Assembly: GCF_000238395.3 (NCBI RefSeq)
Contig: NZ_CP011025.1
Span: 1,674,001-1,738,000 of the forward strand
Source of the DNA: Pseudoalteromonas arctica A 37-1-2
GTDB taxonomy: Bacteria; Pseudomonadota; Gammaproteobacteria; Enterobacterales; Alteromonadaceae
Direction of reading: 5' to 3'
DNA length: 64,000 bases
The notes below the pieces were generated by a model. The model did no database searches and was not told the origin of the DNA. It saw only the letters and a program-made list of their open reading frames with translations. This document shows, in pieces, positions 53,124 through 64,000 of this stretch; positions within the stretch are counted from its first letter, which is position 1; every line of letters begins with the position of its first letter. The translations under genes and the position numbers were made by a program.

Positions 53124-54449
53124 ATGTTATTTTGGCAGGAAAAACCCGCATTCGGGTTGACTTCAAAAGACGTTAACGTCTTAACCAATGCGCAAGATTA
53201 CCGAACGCAATTGCTACGCTTGATAGCGAACGCAAAAAAACGAATTTATATTACTGCGTTGTATTTACAAGATGACGAAGCAGGTCGCGAAATTTTAGAA
53301 GCGCTGCATCGTGTGTCATTGGCAAACCCCGCACTTGAGGTAAAAGTGCTGGTGGATTTTCATCGTGCGCAACGTGGATTAATTGGCGCTGATAAATCAG
53401 ACGGTAACGCAAGTTTATACTGTGACGATTTAGAAAAGTTTAAATCGAACGTACAAGTTTATGGCGTACCTGTAAAAGCTAAAGAATTATTTGGCGTATT
53501 GCATTTAAAAGGTTTTGTAATTGACGACACCTTACTTTACAGCGGCGCAAGTTTAAATAACGTGTACTTGCAATACAACGAGCGCTACAGGCTCGATCGT
53601 TACTTTTTAATAACGCAGAGCGAACTGTGTGACTCAGTAGTTGATTTTATTGAAACAAAGCTACTTTCATCAGTGGCCGTGCCACGCATTGACACACGAC
53701 CGCTTAAGCGTTTGCACGACTTTAAGATTGATCAAAAGCAATTAATGCGTGATTTAAAAGTCGCAAGTTATAACGCAGCAGAGCAGCTAAATACACAAGC
53801 ATTAGGTATTCGTTTGTTTTTAGGACTTGGGCGTCGCAATAACGAATTAAATCGTTTAATAAAAGCGTTATTTGATACAACAGAGCAAGAGCTTGTGTTG
53901 TATACGCCATACTTTAATTTTCCGGCACCGCTTATGCGATCGCTGCGCCGATTATTAAAGCAAGGCAAGCAAGTGACTATTGTTGTAGGCGATAAAACAG
54001 CAAATGACTTTTATTTACCGCCAAGCGAGCCGTTTAGTAAAATAGGGGCATTACCTTATTTATACGAAACTATTTTGCATAAATTTGTAAAAACGCAAAA
54101 GCGCCATATCGATAACGGTAATTTAAATGTGTATCTGTGGAAAGATGAAAGCAATTCGTTTCATTTAAAAGGTATTTGTTCAGATAGAACAAAACATTTA
54201 CTGAGCGGGCATAACTTAAATCCGCGTGCATGGGGTCTTGATATCGAAAACGGTATTTTAATAGAAGATCCAGAGCAAACAATTATGGATGCTATTGATA
54301 ACGAAAAGCAGGAAATTTTACAACACTGCCGACGTTTAACAGGCCCAGATGATTTAGAAACGATGGATGATTATCCGCAGCCAGTTAAAAAACTACTTGG
54401 CCAAGCTAAGCGCGTAAAAGTAGATTTTATAATTAAGCGTTTTATCTAA
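53124..54449 (+). CDS. pssA: CDP-diacylglycerol-serine O-phosphatidyltransferase
   Basis: 441 residues, the E. coli PssA (phospholipase-D-like) type. Seen: first HKD-type motif VLHLKGFVIDDTLLYSGASLNN and second SFHLKGICSDRTKHLLSGHNLNPRAWGLDIENG. It forms phosphatidylserine, the precursor of phosphatidylethanolamine, at the membrane surface. Divergent from trxB. No ribosome site with strong SD; the start codon is the first ATG. Confidence 0.93.
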   Translation: MLFWQEKPAFGLTSKDVNVLTNAQDYRTQLLRLIANAKKRIYITALYLQDDEAGREILEALHRVSLANPALEVKVLVDFHRAQRGLIGADKSDGNASLYCDDLEKFKSNVQVYGVPVKAKELFGVLHLKGFVIDDTLLYSGASLNNVYLQYNERYRLDRYFLITQSELCDSVVDFIETKLLSSVAVPRIDTRPLKRLHDFKIDQKQLMRDLKVASYNAAEQLNTQALGIRLFLGLGRRNNELNRLIKALFDTTEQELVLYTPYFNFPAPLMRSLRRLLKQGKQVTIVVGDKTANDFYLPPSEPFSKIGALPYLYETILHKFVKTQKRHIDNGNLNVYLWKDESNSFHLKGICSDRTKHLLSGHNLNPRAWGLDIENGILIEDPEQTIMDAIDNEKQEILQHCRRLTGPDDLETMDDYPQPVKKLLGQAKRVKVDFIIKRFI

Positions 54450-54481
54450 ATAAGCTTATATAAATCTGAAATTTAAATACA

Positions 54482-54510
54482 AAAAAAGCAGCTAATTAGC
54501 TGCTTTTTTT
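54482..54510. terminator. Bidirectional terminator pssA/ald
   Basis: AAAAAAGCAGCTAATT with its exact complement, a 28-base palindrome with A and T tracts, between convergent genes. Confidence 0.88.
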
Positions 54511-54568
54511 ATGGGTTGTAGTTCGGTAGCTACATAACTTAATACCAACCTAACTACAAAACGCTAAA

Positions 54569-55690
54569 TTATGCGTTTTCTACCGCTGTGCGTGGGTCAA
54601 CATATTCCATGTTGAACGCTTCTGCTACTTCTTTGTAAGTTACTTGGCCTTTAATTACGTTTAAGCCTTTTAAGAAGTGAGCGTCATCTAGTAACGCCTT
54701 TTTATAACCTTTGTTTGCAAGGTTAATGATGAAAGGCAATGTTGCATTGTTAAGTGCAAACGTAGATGTGCGTGGAACAGCACCTGGCATGTTAGCAACA
54801 CAGTAGTGAACAACTTCATCAACGATGAAAGTAGGATCAGCATGCGTAGTTGCTTTTGAAGTAGCAATACAGCCACCTTGGTCGATTGCAACGTCAACAA
54901 TTGCAGAACCAGGTTTCATTGCTTTAATGTGCTCAGCAGTGACTAGTTTAGGTGCAGCTGCACCTGGGATTAGTACGCCACCAATTACTAAATCAGCTTC
55001 TAGTACGTGTTTTTCTAGAGCATCAGCAGTTGAGTAAATAGCTTTAACTTTATTACCAAATTGCGCGTCTAGTGCACGTAATACGTCGATGTTACGGTCA
55101 AGAACGACAACTTCAGCACCAAGACCAACAGCCATTTGCGCTGCACTACGACCAACCATGCCGCCGCCAATGATAACAACTTTAGCCGCTTCAACGCCTG
55201 GTACGCCACCTAGTAGCATGCCACGACCGTGGTTAGATTTTTCAAGCGCTTGTGCACCAGCTTGAATAGACATACGACCAGCAACTTCGCTCATAGGAGC
55301 AAGAAGCGGTAAACCACCGCGAGAGTCAGTTACAGTTTCGTATGCAATACAAATAGCTTTGCTTTTTACAAGGTCTTCAGTTTGTGGAAGATCAGGTGCA
55401 AGGTGTAAGTAAGTGAAAAGAATTTGGTCTTCACGTAGCATTGCACGTTCAACAGCTTGTGGCTCTTTTACTTTTACAATCATGTCTGCTTTAGCGAAAA
55501 CGTCAGCAGCAGTTGCTAAAATTTCAGCACCCGCTAGCGTGTAATCTTCGTTAGTAAAACCAATACCCATGCCTGCATCAGTTTCTACAATCACTTGATG
55601 ACCGTGGTTTACTAATTCACGAACACTCGCAGGAACCATACCTACACGGTATTCATGGTTTTTAATTTCTTTAGGAACACCAATAATCAT
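54569..55690 (-). CDS. ald: Alanine dehydrogenase
   Basis: 373 residues, standard length. Seen: [35 protein letters not shown] (catalytic His), and the NAD motif [24 protein letters not shown]. Interconverts L-alanine and pyruvate plus ammonia with NAD. Divergent from lrp (142-bp gap), which fits control of ald by the Lrp-type regulator. Confidence 0.96.
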   Translation of the reverse strand: MIIGVPKEIKNHEYRVGMVPASVRELVNHGHQVIVETDAGMGIGFTNEDYTLAGAEILATAADVFAKADMIVKVKEPQAVERAMLREDQILFTYLHLAPDLPQTEDLVKSKAICIAYETVTDSRGGLPLLAPMSEVAGRMSIQAGAQALEKSNHGRGMLLGGVPGVEAAKVVIIGGGMVGRSAAQMAVGLGAEVVVLDRNIDVLRALDAQFGNKVKAIYSTADALEKHVLEADLVIGGVLIPGAAAPKLVTAEHIKAMKPGSAIVDVAIDQGGCIATSKATTHADPTFIVDEVVHYCVANMPGAVPRTSTFALNNATLPFIINLANKGYKKALLDDAHFLKGLNVIKGQVTYKEVAEAFNMEYVDPRTAVENA

Positions 55691-55832
55691 ATCATTTGCC
55701 TTATTAAGAACGGATTAACATTTTTCACTATTATATTCATCATAAGCCCGTGTGTCTCACCTTTTTTAAAGTCAAATCTAGTGTTATCATCTACATAACA
55801 AAAATAAACAGCATAAAAAACTAGTTGGCACT

Positions 55833-56312
55833 ATGCATCAGTTATTAGATAGAATTGACCGTAAAATTTTAATGGAATTACAGCACGATGGACGCCTTTC
55901 AAATGTTGAACTGGCCAGACGAGTTGGCCTAAGCGCCACGCCCTGTCTGGAGCGAGTGAAAAAGCTAGAACGAGAAGGCTACATACTTGGCTATAAAGCA
56001 GTGGTCGATCCAGCTAAGCTTGGGCAAGGTTTATCGGTGTATGTAGAAGTAACAATTACTAAAACATCTCCCGACGTATTTGATGAGTTTAGTGCGGCCG
56101 TTAAAAAGCACGAAGAAATTATCGAATGTCATTTAGTATCGGGTAATTTTGATTTTTTACTTAAAACGCGCGTAAATGATATGTCAGAATACCGTGGTGT
56201 ATTAGGTGACATATTATTAAAATTGCCTAACGTTAGTGAAAGCCGAACTTATGTAGTAATGGAAGAAGTAAAAGGTGAAGAAGGCGTAATTATTCGTCCT
56301 TATATTACTTAA
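55833..56312 (+). CDS. lrp: Leucine-responsive regulator Lrp
   Basis: 159 residues. Seen: N-terminal HTH (DRKILMELQHDGRLSNVELARRVGLSATPCLERVKKLE) and the C-terminal RAM/AsnC effector domain (FDFLLKTRVNDMSEYRGVLGDILLKLP, ESRTYVVMEEVK). The position before ftsK is the usual one for lrp. Its divergence from ald suggests it regulates ald too. Confidence 0.95.
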   Translation: MHQLLDRIDRKILMELQHDGRLSNVELARRVGLSATPCLERVKKLEREGYILGYKAVVDPAKLGQGLSVYVEVTITKTSPDVFDEFSAAVKKHEEIIECHLVSGNFDFLLKTRVNDMSEYRGVLGDILLKLPNVSESRTYVVMEEVKGEEGVIIRPYIT

Positions 56313-56485
56313 GGTTATTTATATTAGCTGCGTCATTTGCTTATATAAGCTCAAATTATAAAAACTTGTTCATAATCAGGCCATCAAGGTTAAGATAAAG
56401 TGCAACAAATTGCATTTCCTGCTAAGGTATTTCACTGCTAAGTAAGTGTGAATAAAAATAGAATAATAAAGAGGAATAGGGAACT

Positions 56486-58981
56486 ATGCGCCTAAACGGT
56501 GTGCAAAGACTATTAGAAACAGGGCTGATTATCAGCACCTTTACGGCAATATTTATTTTATGTGCCTTGATCAGCTTTGATCCAGCAGATGCTGCATGGT
56601 CGCAAACTAGTTTTAGCGAAGTAAGCAACATCACAGGAGCAGCCGGTGCATGGATAGCCGACATTTTATTACTCACCTTTGGTTGGTTGGCTTACTTAGT
56701 GCCAGCGGCCATTCAGCTATTTGGCTACTTGCTATTTAAACAACCTCACCGCATTTTACAGCTTGATTACACCACCTTAGCGCTGCGTGTTATTGGTTTT
56801 GCTTTATTTATTACCTCAGCTACCGCTATTAGTAGTATCAATTTTGACGATATTTATAACTTTTCCTCTGGTGGGGTAGTGGGCGATGTTATTGCATCAG
56901 CCATGATGCCTGCGTTTAACTTTACCGGTACATCTATATTATTGCTGTGTTTCTTTTTTGCCGGGCTTACCTTATTAACGGGTGTATCGTGGGTTGATTT
57001 TGTAGATTACCTTGGCGATTTAATGGTTAGGTTTTACCGCTTTATTGTATCGTACGCAAAAGGTTGGATGCACCGAGAACACGCTGCGGGCAAAGCAAAT
57101 AATCACGATGAAGTAGACGCCCATTTTGAAGACGATATCAAAGAGCAAATAGAGCTGCCTACATCAGCTAAAAAAGCAGATAAACAAAAAGCAATTAATA
57201 AACCGCAAACGCCGTTTAATGAGCCTCAAATTAGTGACGAGTTTATGCCGTTTGACGAGCTTGACGACATACTCGATCAAGAAATTGGCTTTAGCGCCAT
57301 AGACGACGAACCAATGGACACGGCCGCTGCATTAAACGCGCTTGACCAAAGCCCAGTTGTAGAGCCAGAAAAACCAGTTACAACAGTGGTATCACCAGCC
57401 AGACCAATGCCTAAATCAAAAGCGCAATATCAACCACCGCCAACGGCTAAAGAAAAGTTTGAGCAATTATTAACGCAAGAACCACCACCGGGGCCATTAC
57501 CGTCGCTCGATTTACTCGACAGACCGGACAAAGCTAAAAACCCAATTTCGCAAGAAGAGCTCGATACAGTATCGCGCCTAGTAGAGACAAAACTACTGGA
57601 CTTTAACGTACAAGCTAAAGTTGTAGCGGTATACCCAGGCCCTGTTGTTACACGCTTTGAGCTAGATTTAGCGCCAGGTATTAAAGTGTCAAAAATTACA
57701 GGTTTAGCAAAAGATTTAGCCCGTTCGCTTTCGGCAATTAGTGTGCGTGTTGTAGAAGTTATACCGGGTAAAACATATGTTGGTATTGAGCTTCCTAATA
57801 AACACCGCGAAATAGTACGTTTGTCAGAAGTAATAAACGCACCTAAATTCGAGCAAAATCCATCGCCACTTACCATGGTGCTAGGTAAAGACATCGCCGG
57901 TCAGCCTGTCTGTGCTGATTTAGGTAAAATGCCACATTTACTGGTGGCCGGTACAACTGGTTCAGGTAAATCGGTGGGCGTTAATGTCATGATAGTAAGC
58001 TTGCTTTACAAATCGGGGCCTGACGATGTACGTATGATTATGATTGACCCTAAAATGCTTGAGCTATCAGTATACGAAGGTATTCCGCATTTATTGTGTG
58101 AAGTAGTCACCGACATGAAAGAAGCCGCTAACGCACTGCGTTGGTGTGTGGGCGAGATGGAACGTCGTTATAAATTAATGTCAGCATTGGGTGTGCGTAA
58201 CTTAAAAGGTTACAACCAAAAAGTGCTTGAAGCCAATGAAGCGGGTTACCCGATTCTTGATCCATTATTTAAAGACACCGATGGCATGAAAGAAGGCCCG
58301 GAAGAACTTGGTAAGTTACCAAGTATTGTTGTAGTAATAGACGAATTTGCCGACATGATGATGATTGTTGGTAAAAAAGTAGAAGAGCTGATTGCCCGCA
58401 TAGCCCAAAAAGCACGTGCGGCAGGTATTCATTTAATACTGGCAACGCAGCGCCCTTCGGTAGATGTAATAACAGGTTTAATTAAAGCAAATATACCAAC
58501 GCGTATGGCGTTTCAGGTATCAAGTAAAATAGACTCGCGTACCATACTTGACCAGCAAGGCGCAGAAAACTTACTAGGTATGGGCGATATGCTTTATTTA
58601 CCACCAGGCACTAGCGTACCAGAGCGTGTACATGGCGCGTTTGTAGACGACCATGAAGTACACGCCGTTGTAAACGATTGGAAAGCGCGTGCTAAGCCAA
58701 ATTACGTTGATGAAATACTCAATGGTGATGCCAGTGAAGATATTTTATTGCCAGGTGAAGCAAGCGAAAATGCAGACGAAGAGAACGATCCGTTATACGA
58801 CGAAGCCGTGTCGTTTGTAATTGAAACCGGCAAGGTATCGGTATCGTCAGTACAACGTAAACTGCGTGTTGGCTATAACCGCGCAGCACGTTTAGTCGAA
58901 CAAATGGAAACATCGGGTATCGTGAGTTCACCAGGTCATAACGGCGCTCGCGATGTATTAGTACCTAATGGAGCAAATTAA
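56486..58981 (+). CDS. ftsK: DNA translocase FtsK
   Basis: 831 residues. Seen: four or five N-terminal membrane helices (to about 190), a Pro/Gln/acidic linker (about 210-345), the alpha-beta motor with [13 protein letters not shown] near residue 488 and [37 protein letters not shown], and a C-terminal winged-helix gamma domain ([22 protein letters not shown]). It pumps chromosome dimers to the septum for XerCD resolution. GAGGAATAGGG precedes ATG. The linker is shorter than in E. coli. Confidence 0.97.
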   Translation: MRLNGVQRLLETGLIISTFTAIFILCALISFDPADAAWSQTSFSEVSNITGAAGAWIADILLLTFGWLAYLVPAAIQLFGYLLFKQPHRILQLDYTTLALRVIGFALFITSATAISSINFDDIYNFSSGGVVGDVIASAMMPAFNFTGTSILLLCFFFAGLTLLTGVSWVDFVDYLGDLMVRFYRFIVSYAKGWMHREHAAGKANNHDEVDAHFEDDIKEQIELPTSAKKADKQKAINKPQTPFNEPQISDEFMPFDELDDILDQEIGFSAIDDEPMDTAAALNALDQSPVVEPEKPVTTVVSPARPMPKSKAQYQPPPTAKEKFEQLLTQEPPPGPLPSLDLLDRPDKAKNPISQEELDTVSRLVETKLLDFNVQAKVVAVYPGPVVTRFELDLAPGIKVSKITGLAKDLARSLSAISVRVVEVIPGKTYVGIELPNKHREIVRLSEVINAPKFEQNPSPLTMVLGKDIAGQPVCADLGKMPHLLVAGTTGSGKSVGVNVMIVSLLYKSGPDDVRMIMIDPKMLELSVYEGIPHLLCEVVTDMKEAANALRWCVGEMERRYKLMSALGVRNLKGYNQKVLEANEAGYPILDPLFKDTDGMKEGPEELGKLPSIVVVIDEFADMMMIVGKKVEELIARIAQKARAAGIHLILATQRPSVDVITGLIKANIPTRMAFQVSSKIDSRTILDQQGAENLLGMGDMLYLPPGTSVPERVHGAFVDDHEVHAVVNDWKARAKPNYVDEILNGDASEDILLPGEASENADEENDPLYDEAVSFVIETGKVSVSSVQRKLRVGYNRAARLVEQMETSGIVSSPGHNGARDVLVPNGAN

Positions 58982-59607
58982 TGAAAAAATTTAACGCCTT
59001 ATTATTAGTGTTAGGCAGCGTACTTGCCGCACCAAGCTTTGCTGATGACAGCCAAGCATTACAAGACAGACTTGCTACTTTAAAAAGCTTTAAAGCGCAG
59101 TTTGCACAAAAAGTAACAGACAAAGAAGGCCAAGCGGTTATGCAAGGCGAGGGCACAATAGCGCTTCAACAGCCTATGATGATTCGCTGGCAGCAAACAA
59201 ACCCAGACGATACATTATTTGTATCAAACGGCGATAAAACCTATTACTTCGACAGCTTTGCTGAGCAAGTAACAATTATGAAAACCAGCAGCCTAATCGA
59301 CTCAACACCATTTGTGCTACTTACATCAAAAGACCCAGCACAGTGGGAAAAATACAGCGTACTTGCAACAAATACAGGCTTTAGCGTAACGCCAAATAAA
59401 GGCGTAGAAAGCCAAGTAGAACAACTTGATATAGCGTTTGCGGGTAACGAGCAAGGCCTTGCTAAACTAGTCGTTACCGACAACTCAGGGCAGCTATCGT
59501 CATTTACGTTTAACAATGCCCAAGTTAATACGCCGCTTGATAAAAGCACTTTTGAATTTACGCCTCCTGAAGGTGTTGAAATAGACGATCAGAGTAACGG
59601 TGAGTAA
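58981..59607 (+). CDS. lolA: Outer-membrane lipoprotein carrier LolA
   Basis: 208 residues with signal peptide ([18 protein letters not shown]). Seen: [40 protein letters not shown] and [31 protein letters not shown]. Periplasmic chaperone that carries lipoproteins from LolCDE to LolB. Its ATG overlaps the last base of ftsK (TAATG), and rarA follows with an 8-base overlap. Confidence 0.95.
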   Translation: MKKFNALLLVLGSVLAAPSFADDSQALQDRLATLKSFKAQFAQKVTDKEGQAVMQGEGTIALQQPMMIRWQQTNPDDTLFVSNGDKTYYFDSFAEQVTIMKTSSLIDSTPFVLLTSKDPAQWEKYSVLATNTGFSVTPNKGVESQVEQLDIAFAGNEQGLAKLVVTDNSGQLSSFTFNNAQVNTPLDKSTFEFTPPEGVEIDDQSNGE

Positions 59608-60943
59608 TTTAGGATTTAATTTTGGGCCCGATGTACGCCCACTTGCCGCGCGTATGCGCCCCACAACGCTTGACGAGTACATTGGTCAGCAACACTTATT
59701 AAGTGCTGATAAACCACTGCATCAAGCCATTGTCGCGGGGCGATGCCATAGTTTAATTTTATGGGGCCCACCGGGTGTAGGTAAAACAACACTTGCGCAA
59801 ATAATTGCCAACCATGCTGATGCCTCACTTATACAAATGTCGGCGGTAACCGCAGGCGTAAAAGATATACGTGACAGCGTAACGCAAGCGCGCGATAACC
59901 TAGAAAGCCGTGGCCAACGCACCCTTATGTTTGTTGACGAGGTTCATCGCTTTAATAAGTCTCAGCAAGATGCGTTTTTACCGCACATAGAAGACGGCAC
60001 CTTTATATTTGTAGGTGCAACCACCGAAAACCCATCGTTTGCCCTTAATAACGCTATATTGTCGCGTGCACGCGTGTATGTTTTAAAATCGCTTGCCGAT
60101 GCCGACTTATATACCGTAATAGAACGTGCACTTAAACAAGACGAGCAGCTAAGCCAAAAGCACATCACTATTGCCGACAACGCTAAAAAGGCACTGTGCC
60201 AAGCAAGTGGCGGCGATGCGCGTAAAGTACTTAATTTACTTGAACAAGCGGTTGATTTAACAACCGAGCGAAACGGGCAATACAACGTAGACGAGCACGT
60301 ACTTAGCCAAGTGCTACCAACGCATTTAGCTAAATACGATAAAGGCGGCGATGAATTTTACGATTTAATATCAGCCTTTCATAAATCAGTACGTGGTAGC
60401 TCCCCCGATGGTGCGCTGTATTGGTATTGCCGAATTTTAGCTGGTGGCGGCGACCCTTTGTATGTAGCAAGGCGTTTACTTGCCATTGCAACAGAGGATA
60501 TAGGTAACGCCGATCCGCGCGCAATGGATGTTGCCCTAAATGCATGGGATATATTTCAGCGAGTAGGTCCTGGCGAAGGTGAGCGCGCTATTGCACAAGC
60601 CACATTGTATTTAGCCAGTGCACCCAAAAGCAATGCTGTTTATATGGCGTTTAATCAAGCCAAAGCAGATGCTCAAAATGAGCCAAGTTACCCAGTGCCA
60701 GAGCATTTACGCAATGCGCCAACCAACTTAATGAAAGACTTAGGTTACGGCGCCGAGTATCGCTATGCGCACAACGAAGAAGGCGCATTTGCCGCAGGTG
60801 AAAAATATTTACCGCCAGAAATGGACGGTAAAGAATATTACTTACCGAGCGAACGCGGACTTGAGCAAAAAATTAAACAAAAACTCGATTACCTAAAAGA
60901 GCGCGATGCGCAAAGCCCACTTAGACGATACGAAAATGATTAA
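59600..60943 (+). CDS. rarA: Replication-associated recombination protein RarA
   Basis: 447 residues. Seen: [28 protein letters not shown]-loop GPPGVGKTT near residue 56, [23 protein letters not shown] and [23 protein letters not shown]+ ATPase of the clamp-loader group that acts at stalled replication forks. GTG start overlapping the lolA stop. Confidence 0.95.
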   Translation: MSNLGFNFGPDVRPLAARMRPTTLDEYIGQQHLLSADKPLHQAIVAGRCHSLILWGPPGVGKTTLAQIIANHADASLIQMSAVTAGVKDIRDSVTQARDNLESRGQRTLMFVDEVHRFNKSQQDAFLPHIEDGTFIFVGATTENPSFALNNAILSRARVYVLKSLADADLYTVIERALKQDEQLSQKHITIADNAKKALCQASGGDARKVLNLLEQAVDLTTERNGQYNVDEHVLSQVLPTHLAKYDKGGDEFYDLISAFHKSVRGSSPDGALYWYCRILAGGGDPLYVARRLLAIATEDIGNADPRAMDVALNAWDIFQRVGPGEGERAIAQATLYLASAPKSNAVYMAFNQAKADAQNEPSYPVPEHLRNAPTNLMKDLGYGAEYRYAHNEEGAFAAGEKYLPPEMDGKEYYLPSERGLEQKIKQKLDYLKERDAQSPLRRYEND

Positions 60944-61316
60944 ACTTTATATGATGATCGCCCTTGGCGGAGCCTCAGGTGCGTGTTTACGGTTTTTTAT
61001 TAGCGAAAGCATGCTAAAACTCCTCGGTAGGGGATTCCCTTTTGGCACGTTGACGGTTAATATTCTGGGTTCATTGTTAATGGGCATTTTGTACGGTTTG
61101 ATAGATAAAGAAATTATCACCGCAAGCCCCGCCAAAACCCTTATCGGTATTGGCTTTTTAGGTGCATTAACCACCTTTTCAACATTCTCAATGGACTCGT
61201 TGTTGTTATTACAACAAGGTCACTTTATTAAAATGGCCCTCAATATCATCTTAAACGTGATGGTGTGTATTTTTATGGCTTGGCTGGGCCTTCAGCTAGT
61301 AATGCAAAAAGGTTAA
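60936..61316 (+). CDS. crcB: Fluoride channel CrcB (Fluc)
   Basis: 126 residues, four membrane helices. Seen: [31 protein letters not shown] and [15 protein letters not shown] with the Thr/Phe track of the fluoride pore. ATG at 60936 overlaps the rarA end; a second ATG at 60951 is also possible. Exports fluoride as a dual-topology dimer. No fluoride riboswitch is apparent in the overlapping leader. Confidence 0.9.
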   Translation: MIKLYMMIALGGASGACLRFFISESMLKLLGRGFPFGTLTVNILGSLLMGILYGLIDKEIITASPAKTLIGIGFLGALTTFSTFSMDSLLLLQQGHFIKMALNIILNVMVCIFMAWLGLQLVMQKG

Positions 61317-62630
<1,314 letters not shown>

Positions 62631-62678
62631 AAATCAAGTTTAAGTTAAGCAAGCTTTAAGCTTGTAAATCTTAAGACG

Positions 62679-62713
62679 AAAGCCGCTGTTTGCAATGAAC
62701 AGCGGCTTTTTTG
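62679..62713 (+). terminator. Terminator after serS
   Basis: AAAGCCGCTGTT-TGCAATG-AACAGCGGCTTTTTTG, 12-bp stem plus T-run. Confidence 0.9.
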
Positions 62714-63059
62714 TTTAGGTTAAAGGCAAAAGCTTAGAGAAAAATTTAAGTTATCTTATTAATAACATCGCTTACACCTATTTTATGGCTCATTACTTTT
62801 TTGTCCGATATTACTGATCTCTACCATTTTGGGGTATTTCTACATCAAGGAAACTTAAATATCGGCTAACTAGTTGTTTACAAGTCCTTATTAGCTGGTT
62901 AAATTAGAACCTTTGTAATATTTGGACATTTGTCGGTTTATAAAGCGACAAATGTCGGATACAAAGTTGTTGAACAAAGCCGCTACGCGGAGCTAGCAAC
63001 CTCCAGCATAATTGCCACACTTGTCATTGGGACTTCCCCCTATTCACCGGAGAAAACCA
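62714..63059. other. Region between serS and the mobile element genes
   Basis: About 345 bp without a gene. It contains a perfect 11-bp inverted repeat at 62925-62956 and GC-richer sequence (GCCGCTACGCGGAGCTAGCAA) before the recombinase. One end of the IS91-type element should lie here, but I cannot place the boundary. Confidence 0.5.
62925..62956. repeat. Perfect 11-bp inverted repeat near mobile element end
   Basis: GACATTTGTCG (62925-62935) and CGACAAATGTC (62946-62956) with a 10-base loop. Each arm is itself nearly palindromic. IS91-type elements have hairpins near their ends; this is a candidate for one. Confidence 0.5.
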
Positions 63060-63899
63060 ATGACCCCATTAAGACAACGCGTCATAGACGAGATCCGTTT
63101 AAGAGGCTACTCACCACGTACCGAAGAATCTTATATAAATGCACTTGCTCAGTTAGCTAATTACTACGATAAATCGCCTGACTTAATTAATAAGGAAGAG
63201 CTTGAGGCGTATTTTAGGTATGTAAATCTAACACAGCACTTGTCGCGTGCAACGATTGCAGTAAAACTCAATGCCGTTAATTTTTTATATAAATATGTAC
63301 TACAGCGCTCATTCAGCATTGATATCGTATTGCCTAAAAAGGCACACACAATACCGATATTATTAACACGAGATGAGGTTCATCGTCTGTTCTTAAATAT
63401 GGCATCTGCACAGCAAAAAGTCATGCTTTGTATTTGCTATGGGTGTGGGCTCAGAATAAGTGAATTACTGAATTTACGGGTTGTTGATATTGAATTTAGC
63501 CAAGACTGCCTATGGGTTAGAGCAGGAAAAGGCAATAAAGACCGTCGTGTCATATTACCTAAAAGTGCAGCAAGGCGGTTAAACGCTTACATAGCAGGCT
63601 TTTCCCTTGGCAGTATACTGTTTTGTACCAACTGGGATAAAGAAAAAGCGATTGATGCAAAAACGTTTAGTCGTGGATTAAAACGTGCGGTAACGCGTGC
63701 TGAAATTACAAAAAATGTATCCGCGCATAGCTTGCGCCATGCTTATGCTACACATCAAATTGAAGCTGGTATGCCGCTTCATCAGTTACAAAAACAGCTC
63801 GGACATACGAGTATTCGTACGACAGAGCGTTATTTGCATTGGTTGCCAGAGATGGCACATAGTAGCCATGATTTAATGGCTGCGTGGGAGGAGGATTAA
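63060..63899 (+). CDS. Tyrosine recombinase of IS91-associated / integron-integrase-like type
   Basis: 279 residues from ATG at 63060 (GGAG 6-8 bases upstream). Seen: N-terminal SAM-like core-binding domain (LRQRVIDEIRLRGYSPRTEESYINAL), then the catalytic set: Arg in CYGCGLRISELLNLR, Lys in RAGKGNKDRRVILP, HSLRHAYATH with His and Arg, His in LGHTSIRTTERYLH and the Tyr nucleophile there. All catalytic residues are present. Such short integrases commonly precede an IS91-family transposase, as here. A true integron is not supported: no attI or attC was found. Confidence 0.9.
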   Translation: MTPLRQRVIDEIRLRGYSPRTEESYINALAQLANYYDKSPDLINKEELEAYFRYVNLTQHLSRATIAVKLNAVNFLYKYVLQRSFSIDIVLPKKAHTIPILLTRDEVHRLFLNMASAQQKVMLCICYGCGLRISELLNLRVVDIEFSQDCLWVRAGKGNKDRRVILPKSAARRLNAYIAGFSLGSILFCTNWDKEKAIDAKTFSRGLKRAVTRAEITKNVSAHSLRHAYATHQIEAGMPLHQLQKQLGHTSIRTTERYLHWLPEMAHSSHDLMAAWEED

Positions 63900-63909
63900 G
63901 ATAGCAACA

Positions 63910-64000
63910 ATGCATCATGTCGCGGATGTCTTAGCGCAACACCTCAGTCACTATAAAAAAGTCCATGCATTAACCTATCAACAACAGCGAGTGTGTCAGC
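63910..64000 (+). CDS. IS91-family transposase, N-terminal fragment
   Basis: Only about 30 codons are in the window: HHVADVLAQHLSHYKK followed by YQQQRV. The ADVLAQH-x-YQQQ beginning is that of IS91-family (Y2-type) transposases, which act by rolling-circle transposition. The gene continues beyond the window; its zinc-finger and catalytic Tyr residues cannot be checked. Confidence 0.65.
   Translation, partial: MHHVADVLAQHLSHYKKVHALTYQQQRVCQ

Larger units (their letters stand above)
63060..64000 (+). mobile_element. IS91-family-like element, partial (runs off window)
   Basis: A tyrosine recombinase gene and the start of a downstream transposase gene, 10 bases apart, on the same strand. The outer limits are not visible; the left end may lie between the serS terminator and the recombinase. 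Confidence 0.65.

Noticed and set aside
60906..60935. Earlier ATG for crcB
   Set aside because: Adds ten polar residues before the first membrane helix and lies within rarA without a ribosome site.
62930..63160. 76-residue frame upstream of and overlapping the recombinase
   Set aside because: Starts inside the inverted repeat, overlaps the recombinase in another frame and has no recognisable product.
63060..63899. Class of chromosomal integron
   Set aside because: No attI or attC sites or cassette array are visible; the downstream gene is an IS91-type transposase.

Overview
The window looks like a stretch of chromosome from a marine gammaproteobacterium, most likely Pseudoalteromonas or a close relative. 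It is AT-rich and encodes a monomeric NADP-isocitrate dehydrogenase. It carries the gammaproteobacterial orders cspD-clpS-clpA-infA and lrp-ftsK-lolA-rarA-serS. The genus call is inferred from protein character and gene order, not from a database search.

Bases 1-34112 read as an accessory stress and energy block. In order: the 3' end of an N5-(carboxyethyl)ornithine synthase-like gene; nhaA; hflK-hflC (hflK apparently starting at AUU) with a small helical protein; a membrane GGDEF-EAL protein; and, on the minus strand, a giant cyclic beta-1,2-glucan synthase-like gene (2942 codons) followed by a PrpD-family gene. Next come a Crp/Fnr-family regulator, a DUF2934 protein, a HAD hydrolase, a two-domain PRC-barrel protein, a CorA channel and a SHOCT protein. 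The block ends with a phosphoketolase gene whose stop overlaps the start of a complete nine-gene Na+-type N-ATPase operon (atpDCQRBEFAG).

The most interesting observation is a recurring 16-bp dyad, TGTnCG-N4-CGnACA, in the intergenic regions of this block only: before hflK, between ndvB and the Crp/Fnr gene, before the HAD gene, between the PRC and corA genes, and before the SHOCT-xfp-ATPase run. Its spacing matches that of CRP/FNR-family sites, so it may be the operator of the Crp/Fnr protein encoded at 19357-20094. The block would then be one regulon combining phosphoketolase acetyl-phosphate production, ATP-driven Na+ export, Na+/H+ exchange, periplasmic glucan synthesis and membrane-protease control.

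Bases 34113-34860 hold a diverged repeat and two tRNA-Val(GAC) genes in tandem units, each paired with a tRNA-derived relic. The accessory block lies on the 3' side of these tRNAs, where tRNA-targeted islands usually sit.

Bases 34960-62713 are mostly core genes: a DUF3080 lipoprotein, a MATE exporter, ribE, a CPXCG protein, a fructosamine-kinase-like gene, a DUF445 protein, a zinc-site protein, two amidohydrolases (the second without its metal motif), icd, cspD, clpS-clpA, infA, the two aminoacyl-transferases of the N-degron pathway, trxB, pssA, ald/lrp, ftsK, lolA, rarA, crcB and serS. The right edge carries an integron-integrase-like tyrosine recombinase and the beginning of an IS91-family transposase. 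Dispersed ATACCAAT-bounded repeats occur throughout.
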